A DNA stretch of 64,000 nucleotides from Treponema sp. (GTDB taxonomy: Bacteria; Spirochaetota; Spirochaetia; Treponematales; Treponemataceae). The notes below the pieces were generated by a model. That model saw only the letters and a program-made list of their open reading frames with translations, ran no database searches and was not told the origin of the DNA. The stretch is taken from positions 23,923 through 87,922 of the forward strand of contig JAEDCN010000008.1 in assembly GCA_016294105.1 (NCBI GenBank). The letters run 5' to 3'. The position numbers were made by a program, and so were the translations under genes. Shown in pieces: positions 16,107-26,110 of the stretch (position 1 is the stretch's first letter; each line of letters opens with the position of its first letter).

Positions 16107-18983
16107 ATGGCAGAAAGCGATAAATTGATAGTGCGTGGTGCACGAGAACATAACCTGAAAAATATTGATGTGGAAATGCCGCGTAATAAGTTGGTGGTGA
16201 TTTCTGGACTATCTGGTTCGGGAAAAAGCTCCTTAGCCTTTGATACTATTTTTGCAGAGGGACAGCGCCGTTACATGGAAAGCCTTTCCTCTTATGCCCG
16301 CCAGTTTTTGGGACGCATGGACAAGCCCGATATTGACTATATTGAAGGGCTTTCTCCCGCTATTTCCATTGAGCAGAAAACCACCCACCGTAATCCCCGC
16401 TCCACCGTGGGAACGGTAACGGAAATTTACGACTACTACCGCTTGTTGTTCGCCCGCATCGGTATTCCCCATTGTCCTGAGTGTGGTCGTGAGATTCGTG
16501 AGCAATCTACAGACCAAATCATAGATAGCGTTATGGCTTGGGAGGAGGGCTCCAAAATTCAGATTATGGCTCCTGTGGTGTTCCGCAAGAAAGGGGAGCA
16601 TCAGAAGGTGCTGGAGGATGCTCGTAAGGCAGGTTATGTGCGGGCCCGTATTGACGGTATGATGGTGGAGCTGGAGGACAGCATTAAGCTGGATAAGCAG
16701 AAGAAGCACTCCATCGATTTGGTGATTGACCGCATCATTCTGTCTGATCAGGTGAGAAAGCGAGTGGCTGCTTCGGTGGAAACTGCCTTGGAGGCTGCCA
16801 ACGGTATGACCATTATTACCCGCCGCATTGGAGACACGGAGACGGAGCATTTTTTCTCCCAAAAGAATTCCTGTCCTGACTGCGGTATTTCCATTCCAGA
16901 GCTGCAGCCACGGCTTTTTTCCTTTAACAATCCTGTGGGAGCTTGTCCTGATTGTACTGGTTTGGGGGAAACCATGGAGTTTGACCTAGATTTGATTGTG
17001 CCGGATAAAACCAAGTCCTTTGACGAAGGGGCCTTTGGTTCCTACAATCCTACCTCTGGCTGGCAGCGGGCTCGGTTCCAGGCTTTGGCAGATGAATACG
17101 GCTTTAGTCTCTCGGACCCCTACGAAAAACTGACCCCAGAACAGCAGAAGGTGTTGTTCTTCGGCAGCTCCAAGCCCATCCATTTTGTATACCACAAGCA
17201 AAGCGGGGAGGGCCATTCTGTGTACAACAAGCCCTGGCCAGGAATCTTTGCAGACTTGCGGCGACGACAAATGGAAAGCTTTTCTGAGGCCCAACGAGAA
17301 AGCTATGAGAAATTCATGGTGCATCGCCAGTGTACCAGCTGTGGTGGCTTCCGTTTGAAAAAAGAGGCCCTGGCGGTAACGGTGGGTGGCAAGAATATTT
17401 TCCAGCTGACGGAGCTTTCTGTGGGAGATTCCATCGAGTTTTTTAACAATCTCCAGCTGACGGAGACAGAAAACCATATTGCTCGCCAAATCAAAAAGGA
17501 GATTCAAGATCGGCTTTCCTTTATGAAGAACGTGGGCTTGGACTACCTTACCTTGGAGCGTCAAGCTGCCACCTTGTCTGGTGGTGAGGCTCAGCGTATT
17601 CGTCTTGCCACCCAAATTGGTTCTAGCCTCATGGGGGTTTTGTATATCCTTGATGAGCCTTCTATCGGCTTACACCAGCGGGACAACCAGCGACTTATCG
17701 ATACCCTGACCTATTTGCGTAATCTGGGAAACACCTTGGTGGTGGTGGAACATGATGAGCAAACGCTTCGTACTGCCGACTGGATTATTGACTTAGGGCC
17801 TGGAGCTGGTGTCCACGGAGGAAATGTGGTGGCTTCGGGAACTCCAGAGGAGGTGATGCTGGTGCCAGAAAGCCTAACGGGACAGTATCTTGCAGGCACA
17901 CTGAAAATGGATATTCCCAGTCAGAGGCGGGAAGGAAACGGCAAGTTCATTACCTTGGCTGGAGTGACGGAGCACAACCTGAAGGATGTAACCGTGGAGA
18001 TTCCTCTGGGAAAATTCGTGTGCATTACGGGAGTTTCTGGCTCTGGAAAATCCACCTTGCTCAGTGACGTGTTCTTTCCTGCTGTTTCCAACAAGATTAT
18101 GCGTTCCAGTCTGCCTGTGGGAGCCTACAAGGAAATTACTGGCTTGGAGCACATCGACAAGGTAATTAACATTGACCAAAGCCCCATTGGCCGTACCCCC
18201 CGCTCAAATCCTGCCACCTACGTGGGAGTTTTTGATGGCATCCGTGAATTGTATGCGAGCTTGCCAGAGGCAAAGGCTCGGGGCTTTAAGAATGGACGCT
18301 TTAGCTTTAACGTAAAGGGTGGTCGTTGTGAGCATTGTCAGGGTGCGGGAACAATTACCATCGAAATGAACTTTTTGCCTGACGTATACATTCCCTGTGA
18401 GGTGTGTCGTGGCGCTCGCTTTAATCAGGAGACGCTGGATGTGCGGTACAAGGGCAAGAATATTGCAGATGTGCTGGCTATGACCATTGAGGAGGCGGCA
18501 GAATTCTTTGCCCACATTCCCCACATTGCCCGCAAGCTGGATACCCTGCTTTCCGTGGGATTGGGCTATGTCCAGATGGGGCAGTCCGCCTTGACCCTGT
18601 CTGGTGGTGAGGCTCAGCGGGTAAAGCTGGCCAACGAGCTGGCTCGTCGTTCCACCGGTAAGACCTTGTATATTCTGGATGAGCCCACTACAGGCCTGCA
18701 TTTTGCCGACGTAAAGCAGCTGATGGAGGTTATCCAGCGGTTGGTGGATCAGGGCAACACGGTGGTGATGATTGAGCATAACCTAGATGTAATTCTCCAA
18801 GCGGATCATATTATTGACATGGGGCCAGAGGGTGGTTTCCGTGGTGGTATGGTGGTGGTAACAGGAACTCCAGAGGAAGTGGCTTTGTGCAAGGAATCCT
18901 ACACGGGGCTGTACGTGAAGGAAATGCTGGATCGTCACGCTCAGGGGCTACCAGGCTTGGGAGTTGGTGGTGTTGCCCTCTAG
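16107..18983 (+). CDS. uvrA: excinuclease ABC subunit A
   Basis: 958 residues, standard length. UvrA dimers find bulky DNA lesions and load UvrB in nucleotide excision repair. Both ABC modules are visible: Walker [10 protein letters not shown] (about residue 34) and GVSGSGKST (about 641), two LSGGEAQR signatures, and two DEP Walker B boxes ([22 protein letters not shown]). Zinc-finger cysteine pairs CPEC, CPDC, CEHC and CEVC are present. GGAG lies about 9 nt before ATG 16107. lptD starts about 45 nt after its stop and may be co-transcribed. Confidence 0.98.
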   Translation: MAESDKLIVRGAREHNLKNIDVEMPRNKLVVISGLSGSGKSSLAFDTIFAEGQRRYMESLSSYARQFLGRMDKPDIDYIEGLSPAISIEQKTTHRNPRSTVGTVTEIYDYYRLLFARIGIPHCPECGREIREQSTDQIIDSVMAWEEGSKIQIMAPVVFRKKGEHQKVLEDARKAGYVRARIDGMMVELEDSIKLDKQKKHSIDLVIDRIILSDQVRKRVAASVETALEAANGMTIITRRIGDTETEHFFSQKNSCPDCGISIPELQPRLFSFNNPVGACPDCTGLGETMEFDLDLIVPDKTKSFDEGAFGSYNPTSGWQRARFQALADEYGFSLSDPYEKLTPEQQKVLFFGSSKPIHFVYHKQSGEGHSVYNKPWPGIFADLRRRQMESFSEAQRESYEKFMVHRQCTSCGGFRLKKEALAVTVGGKNIFQLTELSVGDSIEFFNNLQLTETENHIARQIKKEIQDRLSFMKNVGLDYLTLERQAATLSGGEAQRIRLATQIGSSLMGVLYILDEPSIGLHQRDNQRLIDTLTYLRNLGNTLVVVEHDEQTLRTADWIIDLGPGAGVHGGNVVASGTPEEVMLVPESLTGQYLAGTLKMDIPSQRREGNGKFITLAGVTEHNLKDVTVEIPLGKFVCITGVSGSGKSTLLSDVFFPAVSNKIMRSSLPVGAYKEITGLEHIDKVINIDQSPIGRTPRSNPATYVGVFDGIRELYASLPEAKARGFKNGRFSFNVKGGRCEHCQGAGTITIEMNFLPDVYIPCEVCRGARFNQETLDVRYKGKNIADVLAMTIEEAAEFFAHIPHIARKLDTLLSVGLGYVQMGQSALTLSGGEAQRVKLANELARRSTGKTLYILDEPTTGLHFADVKQLMEVIQRLVDQGNTVVMIEHNLDVILQADHIIDMGPEGGFRGGMVVVTGTPEEVALCKESYTGLYVKEMLDRHAQGLPGLGVGGVAL

Positions 18984-19028
18984 TCCAGTGAAAATTTGAC
19001 GACTGTGGATTTTTGAGGAGTGGTGCAG

Positions 19029-22000
19029 GTGTCCCTGGGGTTCAAATGCAGGTATAGTATTTTTCTCTTGTGCTTTCTTTGGTGCGGGGCTCTGTGTCTC
19101 TTTGCAGACTCTAGTACTGTCACCATAGAAAGCGCCCGCACTACCTCCTATTACACTGATGAAACTACAGAGGACGAGATAATTGTTTTTACTGGGGATG
19201 TAGAGATTTCTGTGGTGCAGGGAAAAAGCACTAGCCGCATTCAGGCTGACCAGGTGAACTTCAACCGCAGCAAGGGCTTGCTGTACGCCTACGGCTCTGT
19301 TTCCCTGGAGCGGACTTCTAGTTCAGGTGAACCTGAAATCCTTACGGCAGAAAGTCTCTTGTTCGATATAAACTCGGAGGAAGGTATCTTCAATTCTGGT
19401 ACGGTACTACAGCTTGATGCAGGTGCATTAAGGCTTGATACCCAGTCCCAGATGGTGGTTTCCTCCGACCTGTTTGCTGTGGATGATTCAGGTGTGATTG
19501 CATTCAAGAATGGAAGCCTAACTTTTTGTGAGGAACCTGATCCCCACTGGAAGATAAATGCTTCCCGCATCTGGCTTTTGCCTGGCAATGAATTTGCCTT
19601 TGCCAATGCCCTTTTGTATGTGGGAAAGGTTCCCATCATGTACTTTCCCTTATTCTATTATCCCAAGGATGAATTGGTTTTTAATCCTGTTTTTGGCTAT
19701 GATCAGCGGAAGGGCTATTTCATTCAAACCACCACCTATTTTATCGGCCGAAAGAAACCAGCTGAAAAGCAGGGTGGTGATTCCATCTTCAGCTTTCTAA
19801 ACAGCTCCACCATGTACAAGCAGCGGAGAGAAGGTCTTGTGTTGCGAAATTTGGAAGAGCAGGATACGGAAAAATATCCCCATACTTTAAAATTACTGGC
19901 AGATTACTACACTAATCTTGGTGGACTTGTAGGCGTTGAGGGAATATTCACTCCAGAAAATGAGTATATCTCCAAATTGGATTTTTCCTTGAACTTGGGA
20001 TTTAGCCGCACCTTGTTTCCCATTGGTAGTGGAGCAGGATGGTATGTCCCCTACGATGAGCGGGGAGACTTCCATTACAATTTCTCCAATTTTGCTGGCG
20101 TGATTTTACCCTTCCGGTATCGTGGCCATTTTACTATGAGCCTAAGCAAGCCCTTTTCCCTAACCGTTGATCTTCCCCTATACTCCGATCCCTTCTTCAA
20201 TCAGGATTTTCTGGCAAATCGGCAAGAAACAATGGACTGGTTCAATTTTCTCATGTCCAGCGGTACGGGGGATTTTTCTACAACGGGAAATACCACCGGG
20301 GAGGTTTCCTCCTTTTTGTGGAAGGTGACGGCATCCTATTCTCCATCAATTCCCTCGGTGCTTAAGCCCTATCTGTCCTCCCTGAGCTTTTCTCCAGGAT
20401 TCAACTTGGCTTTTTATTCTCTTACTGATACTACAGGTATGACAGGGGAGGAGGCCAGGGTAAGTCCCAACAGAAAAACCTTTTATCCAGGTCTTGTCAA
20501 GCCATTCTATCTGAGCGCAAGCGTTTCTGGCACCTTGTTTGAGTATCCTGTTCCAGAAAAGACGTCAGCCGATAGGAGCAGGATTATCAAGCAGGTTCCT
20601 AGGGCAGAGCTCAATGTACCCGACGCCTTTTTGAGCGAGCGGGAAACAGAGGCCCTTCTTGCAGACTCCGCTGGTGGGGAGGAGGTGACAGACGGGGAAA
20701 ACAAGGAGGGGCTGGAGGAACAGGAAATTCCTTTGGAGGAATCTCTGGATCCCTTGGCATCACTTTCCTTGCCTGAAATTTCTGTTTCAGTACCCTCTCT
20801 TAAAACGGTAGACAAGGGCTTTCAGTATAAGCTGACCTATTCTACCACACCGAATTTTTCCTCGGAAATCGGTTATTCTGCACCGCAAAAATCTTCTGAA
20901 TTTGACTGGAGCAATATTAACTCCACCTTTGTCTATCTTACGGTACCAACCCAGCTTTCTAGCAACATGAAGTATGGCAATTCCCTGCTGGGAATGAACA
21001 ACACCTTGAATTTTACTCCAGTGATCCAGCGGCATCCTATGTACAAGGATGAATCCAAGGCACAGACTATCAAGCGGAATGACTATGTTGCCCAAAGGAT
21101 GGATTTGGGCAGCAGCAATTCATTGTCCCTGTCTCCCTTTGTGTATAGCCCGATTTTCTCCGGCACCACTATCAGCTGGAATAGCAATATTCGGTTAGTC
21201 CGTACAAAATTTATCGGTACTGCGGATGAGCCCCAATGGGAGTACCAGCTGCCAGAATGGAATGAGAATTCCTTTTCCACCCATAATCTTACCACGAATT
21301 TTAAAAGTCAGCTGGGAAAATTTTCTCAACAGTTGAGTTACACTACCGTTTTGCCTCCATTGCGGGAATCCCATTCAGGAACTATTACTTTGGGCTTTCC
21401 CTACGTAACCGCCAGTTTTGGAGCAGGAATTCAACGGAAAAGCATTACGGACAAGGAATGGATATATCAACCTATACAGCAGAGCCTTAGTCTTTCCCTG
21501 TTAGAAAATAAGCTGGTGCTGAGTGAAAGCTACCGATACAATGTGGCGGAAGGCTATCATGATAGCTTCTCTGTAAAGCTTTCAGGCTATGGGTTCTCTG
21601 CCGATTACGTTGTGCAGCATGTTGCAGGCTATGATTACGACAAGCTTTTAGGATGGAAACTCAAGAGCCAAAAGATTTTTCAGCCATCTCATCTTGATTT
21701 GAGATATGGCTCTGGTTCCACTAAAAGGTTGTATTTTTGGAAAAACAGGATTTCTCTTTATGGGAGTCTTGATACAAGTGTCAAGCTTGATTTTCTGCGG
21801 CCTACGAGCAGCTACTTTACCTTTTCTCCATCCCTTTCCTTTGCTGTTAAGGATTTTCTTACCATTACCTTCAAGGCAAATTCTCGCAATGAAGTGATTT
21901 ATCGATATATTCAGAGGGCAACAGATTTTGAGCCGAAAATTCCTGGAGAAGAAAATATTTTCTTGGATTTATGGAATTCCTTTGCCTTTTGGGATGAAAA

Positions 22001-22235
22001 TAAACGAAAAGCTTCTGGATTTAAACTCAAGTCTTTTGACATAGCTGTTTCCCATGAGCTGCATGACTGGACCATGAGCTCCCAGTTTTCTATTTCTCCC
22101 AGAATCGTTTCTGAGAATGGAAGGCGCTTCTATGATTTCAGTCCATACTTCACCCTTTCTGTGGTTTGGAAGCCCATGAACAGCATGAAAACCACTATCG
22201 AAGACAAGTATGGTACGGTAACATTGAATCCGTGA
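19029..22235 (+). CDS. LptD-like outer-membrane assembly protein (OstA family)
   Basis: About 1068 residues. A hydrophobic signal segment (YSIFLLCFLWCGALCLFA) leads into an OstA/LptA-like periplasmic domain (about 30-130: IIVFTGDVEISVVQGKSTSRIQADQV) and a long beta-rich C-terminal barrel with many alternating aromatic strands, ending TVTLNP. In proteobacteria LptD inserts lipopolysaccharide; treponemes lack typical LPS, so the cargo is probably another glycolipid. The frame is open from GTG 19020, but GAGGAG at 19014-19019 favours GTG 19029. An acidic low-complexity insert lies near residues 545-580. Confidence 0.85.
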   Translation: MSLGFKCRYSIFLLCFLWCGALCLFADSSTVTIESARTTSYYTDETTEDEIIVFTGDVEISVVQGKSTSRIQADQVNFNRSKGLLYAYGSVSLERTSSSGEPEILTAESLLFDINSEEGIFNSGTVLQLDAGALRLDTQSQMVVSSDLFAVDDSGVIAFKNGSLTFCEEPDPHWKINASRIWLLPGNEFAFANALLYVGKVPIMYFPLFYYPKDELVFNPVFGYDQRKGYFIQTTTYFIGRKKPAEKQGGDSIFSFLNSSTMYKQRREGLVLRNLEEQDTEKYPHTLKLLADYYTNLGGLVGVEGIFTPENEYISKLDFSLNLGFSRTLFPIGSGAGWYVPYDERGDFHYNFSNFAGVILPFRYRGHFTMSLSKPFSLTVDLPLYSDPFFNQDFLANRQETMDWFNFLMSSGTGDFSTTGNTTGEVSSFLWKVTASYSPSIPSVLKPYLSSLSFSPGFNLAFYSLTDTTGMTGEEARVSPNRKTFYPGLVKPFYLSASVSGTLFEYPVPEKTSADRSRIIKQVPRAELNVPDAFLSERETEALLADSAGGEEVTDGENKEGLEEQEIPLEESLDPLASLSLPEISVSVPSLKTVDKGFQYKLTYSTTPNFSSEIGYSAPQKSSEFDWSNINSTFVYLTVPTQLSSNMKYGNSLLGMNNTLNFTPVIQRHPMYKDESKAQTIKRNDYVAQRMDLGSSNSLSLSPFVYSPIFSGTTISWNSNIRLVRTKFIGTADEPQWEYQLPEWNENSFSTHNLTTNFKSQLGKFSQQLSYTTVLPPLRESHSGTITLGFPYVTASFGAGIQRKSITDKEWIYQPIQQSLSLSLLENKLVLSESYRYNVAEGYHDSFSVKLSGYGFSADYVVQHVAGYDYDKLLGWKLKSQKIFQPSHLDLRYGSGSTKRLYFWKNRISLYGSLDTSVKLDFLRPTSSYFTFSPSLSFAVKDFLTITFKANSRNEVIYRYIQRATDFEPKIPGEENIFLDLWNSFAFWDENKRKASGFKLKSFDIAVSHELHDWTMSSQFSISPRIVSENGRRFYDFSPYFTLSVVWKPMNSMKTTIEDKYGTVTLNP

Positions 22236-22276
22236 CATATCTGGCTTTCAAATCTTTGTTGATAAGGCGATAAAGC

Positions 22277-22305
22277 TTGACTTTCTTGAAGAGTTAGTTT
22301 ACCTT
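22277..22305 (+). promoter_or_regulatory. possible promoter of the small Cys-rich protein
   Basis: -35 TTGACT (22277-22282), 17 nt, -10 TACCTT (22300-22305). Confidence 0.4.
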
Positions 22306-22323
22306 AACTGTAAGGAGATGAAA

Positions 22324-22530
22324 ATGATTAACTATATCATTGGTTTTGGTGTTGCCGCTTTGGTGATTTTTCTAGTGGCTCGAGGAATAAAGCGGAGTGC
22401 CAGTGGCAAGTCAATGGGCTGCGGCTGTGGGTGTGGATGTACGACCTGCTCTTCTCGTGGCTCCTGCCACACTTTTTCCGCAGATAGCGGTGAAAAAACT
22501 CAGTGCTCCCCACCAATATGTAAAAAGTAA
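22324..22530 (+). CDS. FeoB-associated-type Cys-rich small membrane protein
   Basis: 68 residues from ATG 22324 (AAGGAG 6 nt upstream; ATG 22318 directly abuts the RBS and is unlikely). One N-terminal membrane helix (INYIIGFGVAALVIFLVARGIKR) is followed by a cytosolic-looking Cys-rich tail GCGCGCGCTTCSSRGSC. This is the layout of the FeoB_associated family, small proteins usually encoded next to the ferrous iron transporter FeoB. No feoA or feoB is in the window, so here it is an orphan. Metal binding or a role in iron handling is an inference. Confidence 0.75.
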   Translation: MINYIIGFGVAALVIFLVARGIKRSASGKSMGCGCGCGCTTCSSRGSCHTFSADSGEKTQCSPPICKK

Positions 22531-22626
22531 AAAAATTACAAAACCAGGTAAAAAAAGTGCAAACCTCCTGCAAAAATCAGATTTATAATTGAACCATAGT
22601 TTTTTGTTGTGTAAGGAGGAATAATT

Positions 22627-24720
22627 ATGGTTCCTAAATTAAGGCGTTGCAATGATGCGAGGTTAGATAAGCGTTCAGCTTATGTTGTTATCCCCCCCCC
22701 CCGTATATCTCCCTCATCGGCAAGGAGAAATTCTCTCTCAACAATAGGACTGTTTAGTAGTTTTCTCTGCCTTTTCGTTGTATTTTGTACGTCTGTCCTT
22801 TCCGGGTGCTTTGGACTTGTTGGAGGAACTGAAATTGACGGCTCCGGAGGAAAATTTGAAGGTCCGCTGACAGCTACAAATGCAGATCCCCTGCTGATTG
22901 TATCTGGATATGCAACCCATCTCAATGGTATGTATGATCCTTCCAGACCTGATGATATAAACTGGTGGGAAGGCTGGCAAAATATAGAGATGGTATGGAA
23001 TTCCATTCCAGATTCACTCAAGCCCTATTCTTGTTTTTCATTTCATACAAATTTTATTGTTGGCTCCCGGAGAGGCACTTATGGGCCTTATGCTGGTGAC
23101 GATGCCCTGAAAAGGTGGTTTGAAGACCAAATAAAAATTTGCCAGCGCAATAAAATCCCTGTAGTTCCAGTTGTTTGGTCCGCATGGCCTGATTGGTATG
23201 CCTTTAATGAAATTGATCCCAGTAAGACAGAATGGCGACAATGGCTTGAATACATGGTGAAAACCTATAGTTGTATAAAGGGATTTGTCTCTACTGAAAA
23301 TCATCATACTACTGTAGAAAATAATGTTCCACGATTCAATAGTTGGCTAGAGTTTTGTGATCAGTATGATTTGAAGTTTATTATCGGTGACTCGGCAAAC
23401 TCAATCTACAAATACACCACGGATCCTACTTTTGTTGAAGCCGTAAAAAAGTACGGAAAAGATCACCTCATTATGAATGTTAAGGATACAAAACCACTGC
23501 GTTGGGCAATTGGCTATTCATATATGCAGGGATTGTGGTTGAACGATCAGAATTATGCTTATGGAGCTCTGATTGATACATGGACTTGGAACCTGAGGGG
23601 ACAGACAAAGCTCGGGTCTACTGCAAACAATCAGTCAGAGTCAGTACGTCAGGCATTGATATACCCAGAGGGCTTGTTACACAACTATCTCATGACTCAA
23701 TATATCAATGGTGCCACAATATTTAATTTTGAGATTCCCTGGCAAGTTTATGGTATCAAGGGTAAAACAAGCGAAGTTATGGCAAATGTTATCGCTCCAT
23801 TTTTCCAGTGGATGGTGGAAAATCCTGCTCCTTCCAAAGATGAAATCCTGGAGATGACAAAATATGTTTTTCATGGGGATGGAATGGCTGAAGGAGCCAA
23901 CAACTATGAAAAACTGTACCCTGATGGAATGCTGTTAGGTCTTGTAAGAGAGCTGCATAAAACTGGCCGCTATGGTCTTGTTCCGGGATTGTTGCAGGAG
24001 CTGGAACCTAATGGTGGTCTGAAAAGCGCCATAGATGGGGGAAGGATAGAAAAATTTGACGGCACTCCCAATATGAATTCTGATAATTTGATTGCACAAA
24101 ACCTATGGGAAGAAAAATACCCAGACAAGTCTTTGAATTCAACTCTTGGTTCTGGAAAAACACCTGCATTTGTAGCTCATAGAAATACATCAGGAACGGG
24201 TAACAAGGATACCTGGTATTTGTACAACTATATTTTCAATGACGCTGGGGCATTTACTCCCGGTAATGAATCATTACAGTATGCAAAGATTCCTTTGGGT
24301 GGAATTAGTAGTGGCAAGAGTCTGGAAATAGCTATGACTCCCCATACAGGGGTAATCGTTAAAGAAGTCGAAGCGGGTAAAATTGAAGTTTTCATGTCCA
24401 ATTATCGTTTGAATAAGGATCATGTCATGGATGGTCCTCCCAATGGAATTGTAGCAGGTGGAGTCTATATCGGTGGTTCGCCACTGGCTGCCTATACTTG
24501 GATTGAAGACAATATGACTTCTGGTGGAATCAATGTTCCAGCAAATATTGCTAACGGTATTCGGAATACGGTCTTTACTTTTTCAGGTGTAGAGTATTTT
24601 TCACCAAAAATAACTCAAAACCAAGAGAATAGTCCTAGTACCCTTAATCCTCGTGCCAGTGATAAATCTATCACAGTGACAGGAAATGGCTGGATTAGAT
24701 TTGAAGTGTCGTATCAATGA
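22627..24720 (+). CDS. putative secreted lipoprotein glycoside hydrolase (GH98-like TIM barrel), probably phase-variable
   Basis: 697 residues. A strong AAGGAGG precedes ATG 22627, but the lipoprotein signal peptide starts only near residue 33 (SARRNSLST, hydrophobic stretch, lipobox V-L-S-G-C61). The segment between is encoded across a run of 11 Cs. The mature part has barrel-like repeats: INWWEGWQNIEMVWNSIPDSLKPY, IPVVPVVWSAWPDWY, IKGFVSTENHH (candidate acid Glu), LKFIIGDSANS and a C-terminal beta domain. The opening resembles GH98 endo-glycosidases, but this is a weak match and the substrate is unknown. It is followed 35 nt later by an outer-membrane barrel gene. Confidence 0.62.
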   Translation: MVPKLRRCNDARLDKRSAYVVIPPPRISPSSARRNSLSTIGLFSSFLCLFVVFCTSVLSGCFGLVGGTEIDGSGGKFEGPLTATNADPLLIVSGYATHLNGMYDPSRPDDINWWEGWQNIEMVWNSIPDSLKPYSCFSFHTNFIVGSRRGTYGPYAGDDALKRWFEDQIKICQRNKIPVVPVVWSAWPDWYAFNEIDPSKTEWRQWLEYMVKTYSCIKGFVSTENHHTTVENNVPRFNSWLEFCDQYDLKFIIGDSANSIYKYTTDPTFVEAVKKYGKDHLIMNVKDTKPLRWAIGYSYMQGLWLNDQNYAYGALIDTWTWNLRGQTKLGSTANNQSESVRQALIYPEGLLHNYLMTQYINGATIFNFEIPWQVYGIKGKTSEVMANVIAPFFQWMVENPAPSKDEILEMTKYVFHGDGMAEGANNYEKLYPDGMLLGLVRELHKTGRYGLVPGLLQELEPNGGLKSAIDGGRIEKFDGTPNMNSDNLIAQNLWEEKYPDKSLNSTLGSGKTPAFVAHRNTSGTGNKDTWYLYNYIFNDAGAFTPGNESLQYAKIPLGGISSGKSLEIAMTPHTGVIVKEVEAGKIEVFMSNYRLNKDHVMDGPPNGIVAGGVYIGGSPLAAYTWIEDNMTSGGINVPANIANGIRNTVFTFSGVEYFSPKITQNQENSPSTLNPRASDKSITVTGNGWIRFEVSYQ
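22692..22702 (+). repeat. C11 homopolymer inside the 5' end of the glycosidase gene
   Basis: Eleven consecutive Cs span codons 22-26. With 11 the start codon reads through into the lipobox. With 10, the frame stops at TAG 22745-22747; with 12, at TAG 22755-22757. No ATG, GTG or TTG lies in frame between the tract and the signal peptide. Confidence 0.85.
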
Positions 24721-24755
24721 TATGGTTTTATACATAAGCGTGAAAGGAGATTTCT

Positions 24756-26021
24756 ATGAAAAAAATTTTTATCGTAATCAGTTTGTTGGTTTTTACTGTT
24801 CCTCTGTGGGCTCAGTTTGTTATAAGTAGTTCTGTTGGTGGTAGCACTGATATTTTTAGAGGAAATATTTCCCTCAGAGACGGAGAGTTTGTATCGGAAT
24901 CTTATAAAGGATTTACATCTCCAACCTTTTCCGATACCAATTTTTCTTTGGAATACAATTGGGAGGATACAGCTGGTTTCGTTTTAAAATTAAATGCTCC
25001 AACAAACCTTAAGGATTGGGGAGACAGGAAGGTTTTTGAGGGAACCTATGGTTGGTTACGTTTTGGGGATATTGTTCGATTGGAAGCTGGTCTTTTCAAT
25101 AGAAGAAAGGCAAATAAGGTGAACGATGTTTTGGATGAATGGCATCTAGGCTATGTTACAGCTGGTGGCGATTTGATAGAAACTGATGCATTGTCTCATC
25201 TTGTTGTAGATGTATATGCAGGTCCAGTTGCCATTGAATTTGCACCAGTTCAAGAGCTGGGAATTGATTTCCTGAATGCTAGTGAAGACGGCACTGGAAC
25301 AAGCCCCTATACAAGAAAATTCCATGGTGCTGTACGATTGTCTGGAACCATCTTGGATATGATTCAGTTGACAAGTGTTTATTCACCCCGATATAGTTGG
25401 CAGTCAGACTCACAAAAAGAACCAACGGATTTTCAGCCAGATGTGATATCCTTCGGTCACCTTTATGGGGTATTCATGGATGCAGTGCTGTTTCAAGATT
25501 TTGATTTTATGCTTGGTTATAGCGGTGGCTTACAACAGGAGAGTAGAGATGGTGGTTCAGATTCAGTTAGCAATATTTCCAATGTATACCATGGTATTGA
25601 TTTGAGAGCTGGTATAAATTTATTTGACAAGATACGATTAGAAAGTCATAATAATTTTACTTTCGGAAGCAATCTCAACGGCACTTATGAGGGGATGATT
25701 TGGAAAGATGGAGTACGACAAAAATCCTTTAGTACATGGAATGGTGTAGGACTTCGTTATCGAGTAATTGACAATATGGATTTAGATTTTGTTGTATCCA
25801 ATAAATATCGTCTTAATTATAAAGATGATACTGAGCAGCTTTATGAAAACATACTCCAATTAAAGCCATCTGTAAAATACTTCTTCAATGAAAAGATTTT
25901 TGTAAAAGCGGGAGTTACATTGGAATATAAAGTGTATCAGGACAAGAAAGAGGGGATGAAAGGTACAAAATATGAAGACTTTATTCCATCAATTCCTGTT
26001 TCATTTTGTATAGGATTTTAA
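24756..26021 (+). CDS. putative outer-membrane beta-barrel protein
   Basis: 421 residues. Signal peptide MKKIFIVISLLVFTVPLWAQ; the rest is made of alternating hydrophobic/aromatic strands (FVISSSVGGSTDIF, TNFSLEYNWEDTAGFVLKLN, MDLDFVVSNKYRLNY, IFVKAGVTLEYKVY) and ends IPVSFCIGF with a terminal Phe, the usual barrel-insertion signal. No family was recognised. AAGGAG precedes ATG 24756. It follows the glycosidase-like lipoprotein by 35 nt and shares its terminator, suggesting a paired surface function such as uptake of released sugars. Confidence 0.78.
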   Translation: MKKIFIVISLLVFTVPLWAQFVISSSVGGSTDIFRGNISLRDGEFVSESYKGFTSPTFSDTNFSLEYNWEDTAGFVLKLNAPTNLKDWGDRKVFEGTYGWLRFGDIVRLEAGLFNRRKANKVNDVLDEWHLGYVTAGGDLIETDALSHLVVDVYAGPVAIEFAPVQELGIDFLNASEDGTGTSPYTRKFHGAVRLSGTILDMIQLTSVYSPRYSWQSDSQKEPTDFQPDVISFGHLYGVFMDAVLFQDFDFMLGYSGGLQQESRDGGSDSVSNISNVYHGIDLRAGINLFDKIRLESHNNFTFGSNLNGTYEGMIWKDGVRQKSFSTWNGVGLRYRVIDNMDLDFVVSNKYRLNYKDDTEQLYENILQLKPSVKYFFNEKIFVKAGVTLEYKVYQDKKEGMKGTKYEDFIPSIPVSFCIGF

Positions 26022-26058
26022 CCTCTGCCTATTTAATACAGTTGAAAGGGTATAATCA

Positions 26059-26104
26059 GCAGGTATCCAAAAAACAAGTCCCTGGATACCTGTTGGTTTT
26101 CTTG
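26059..26104 (+). terminator. terminator after the surface-protein pair
   Basis: 10-bp stem CAGGTATCCA / TGGATACCTG with a 13-nt loop, followed by TTGGTTTTC. Confidence 0.7.
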
Positions 26105-26110
26105 AGAACA

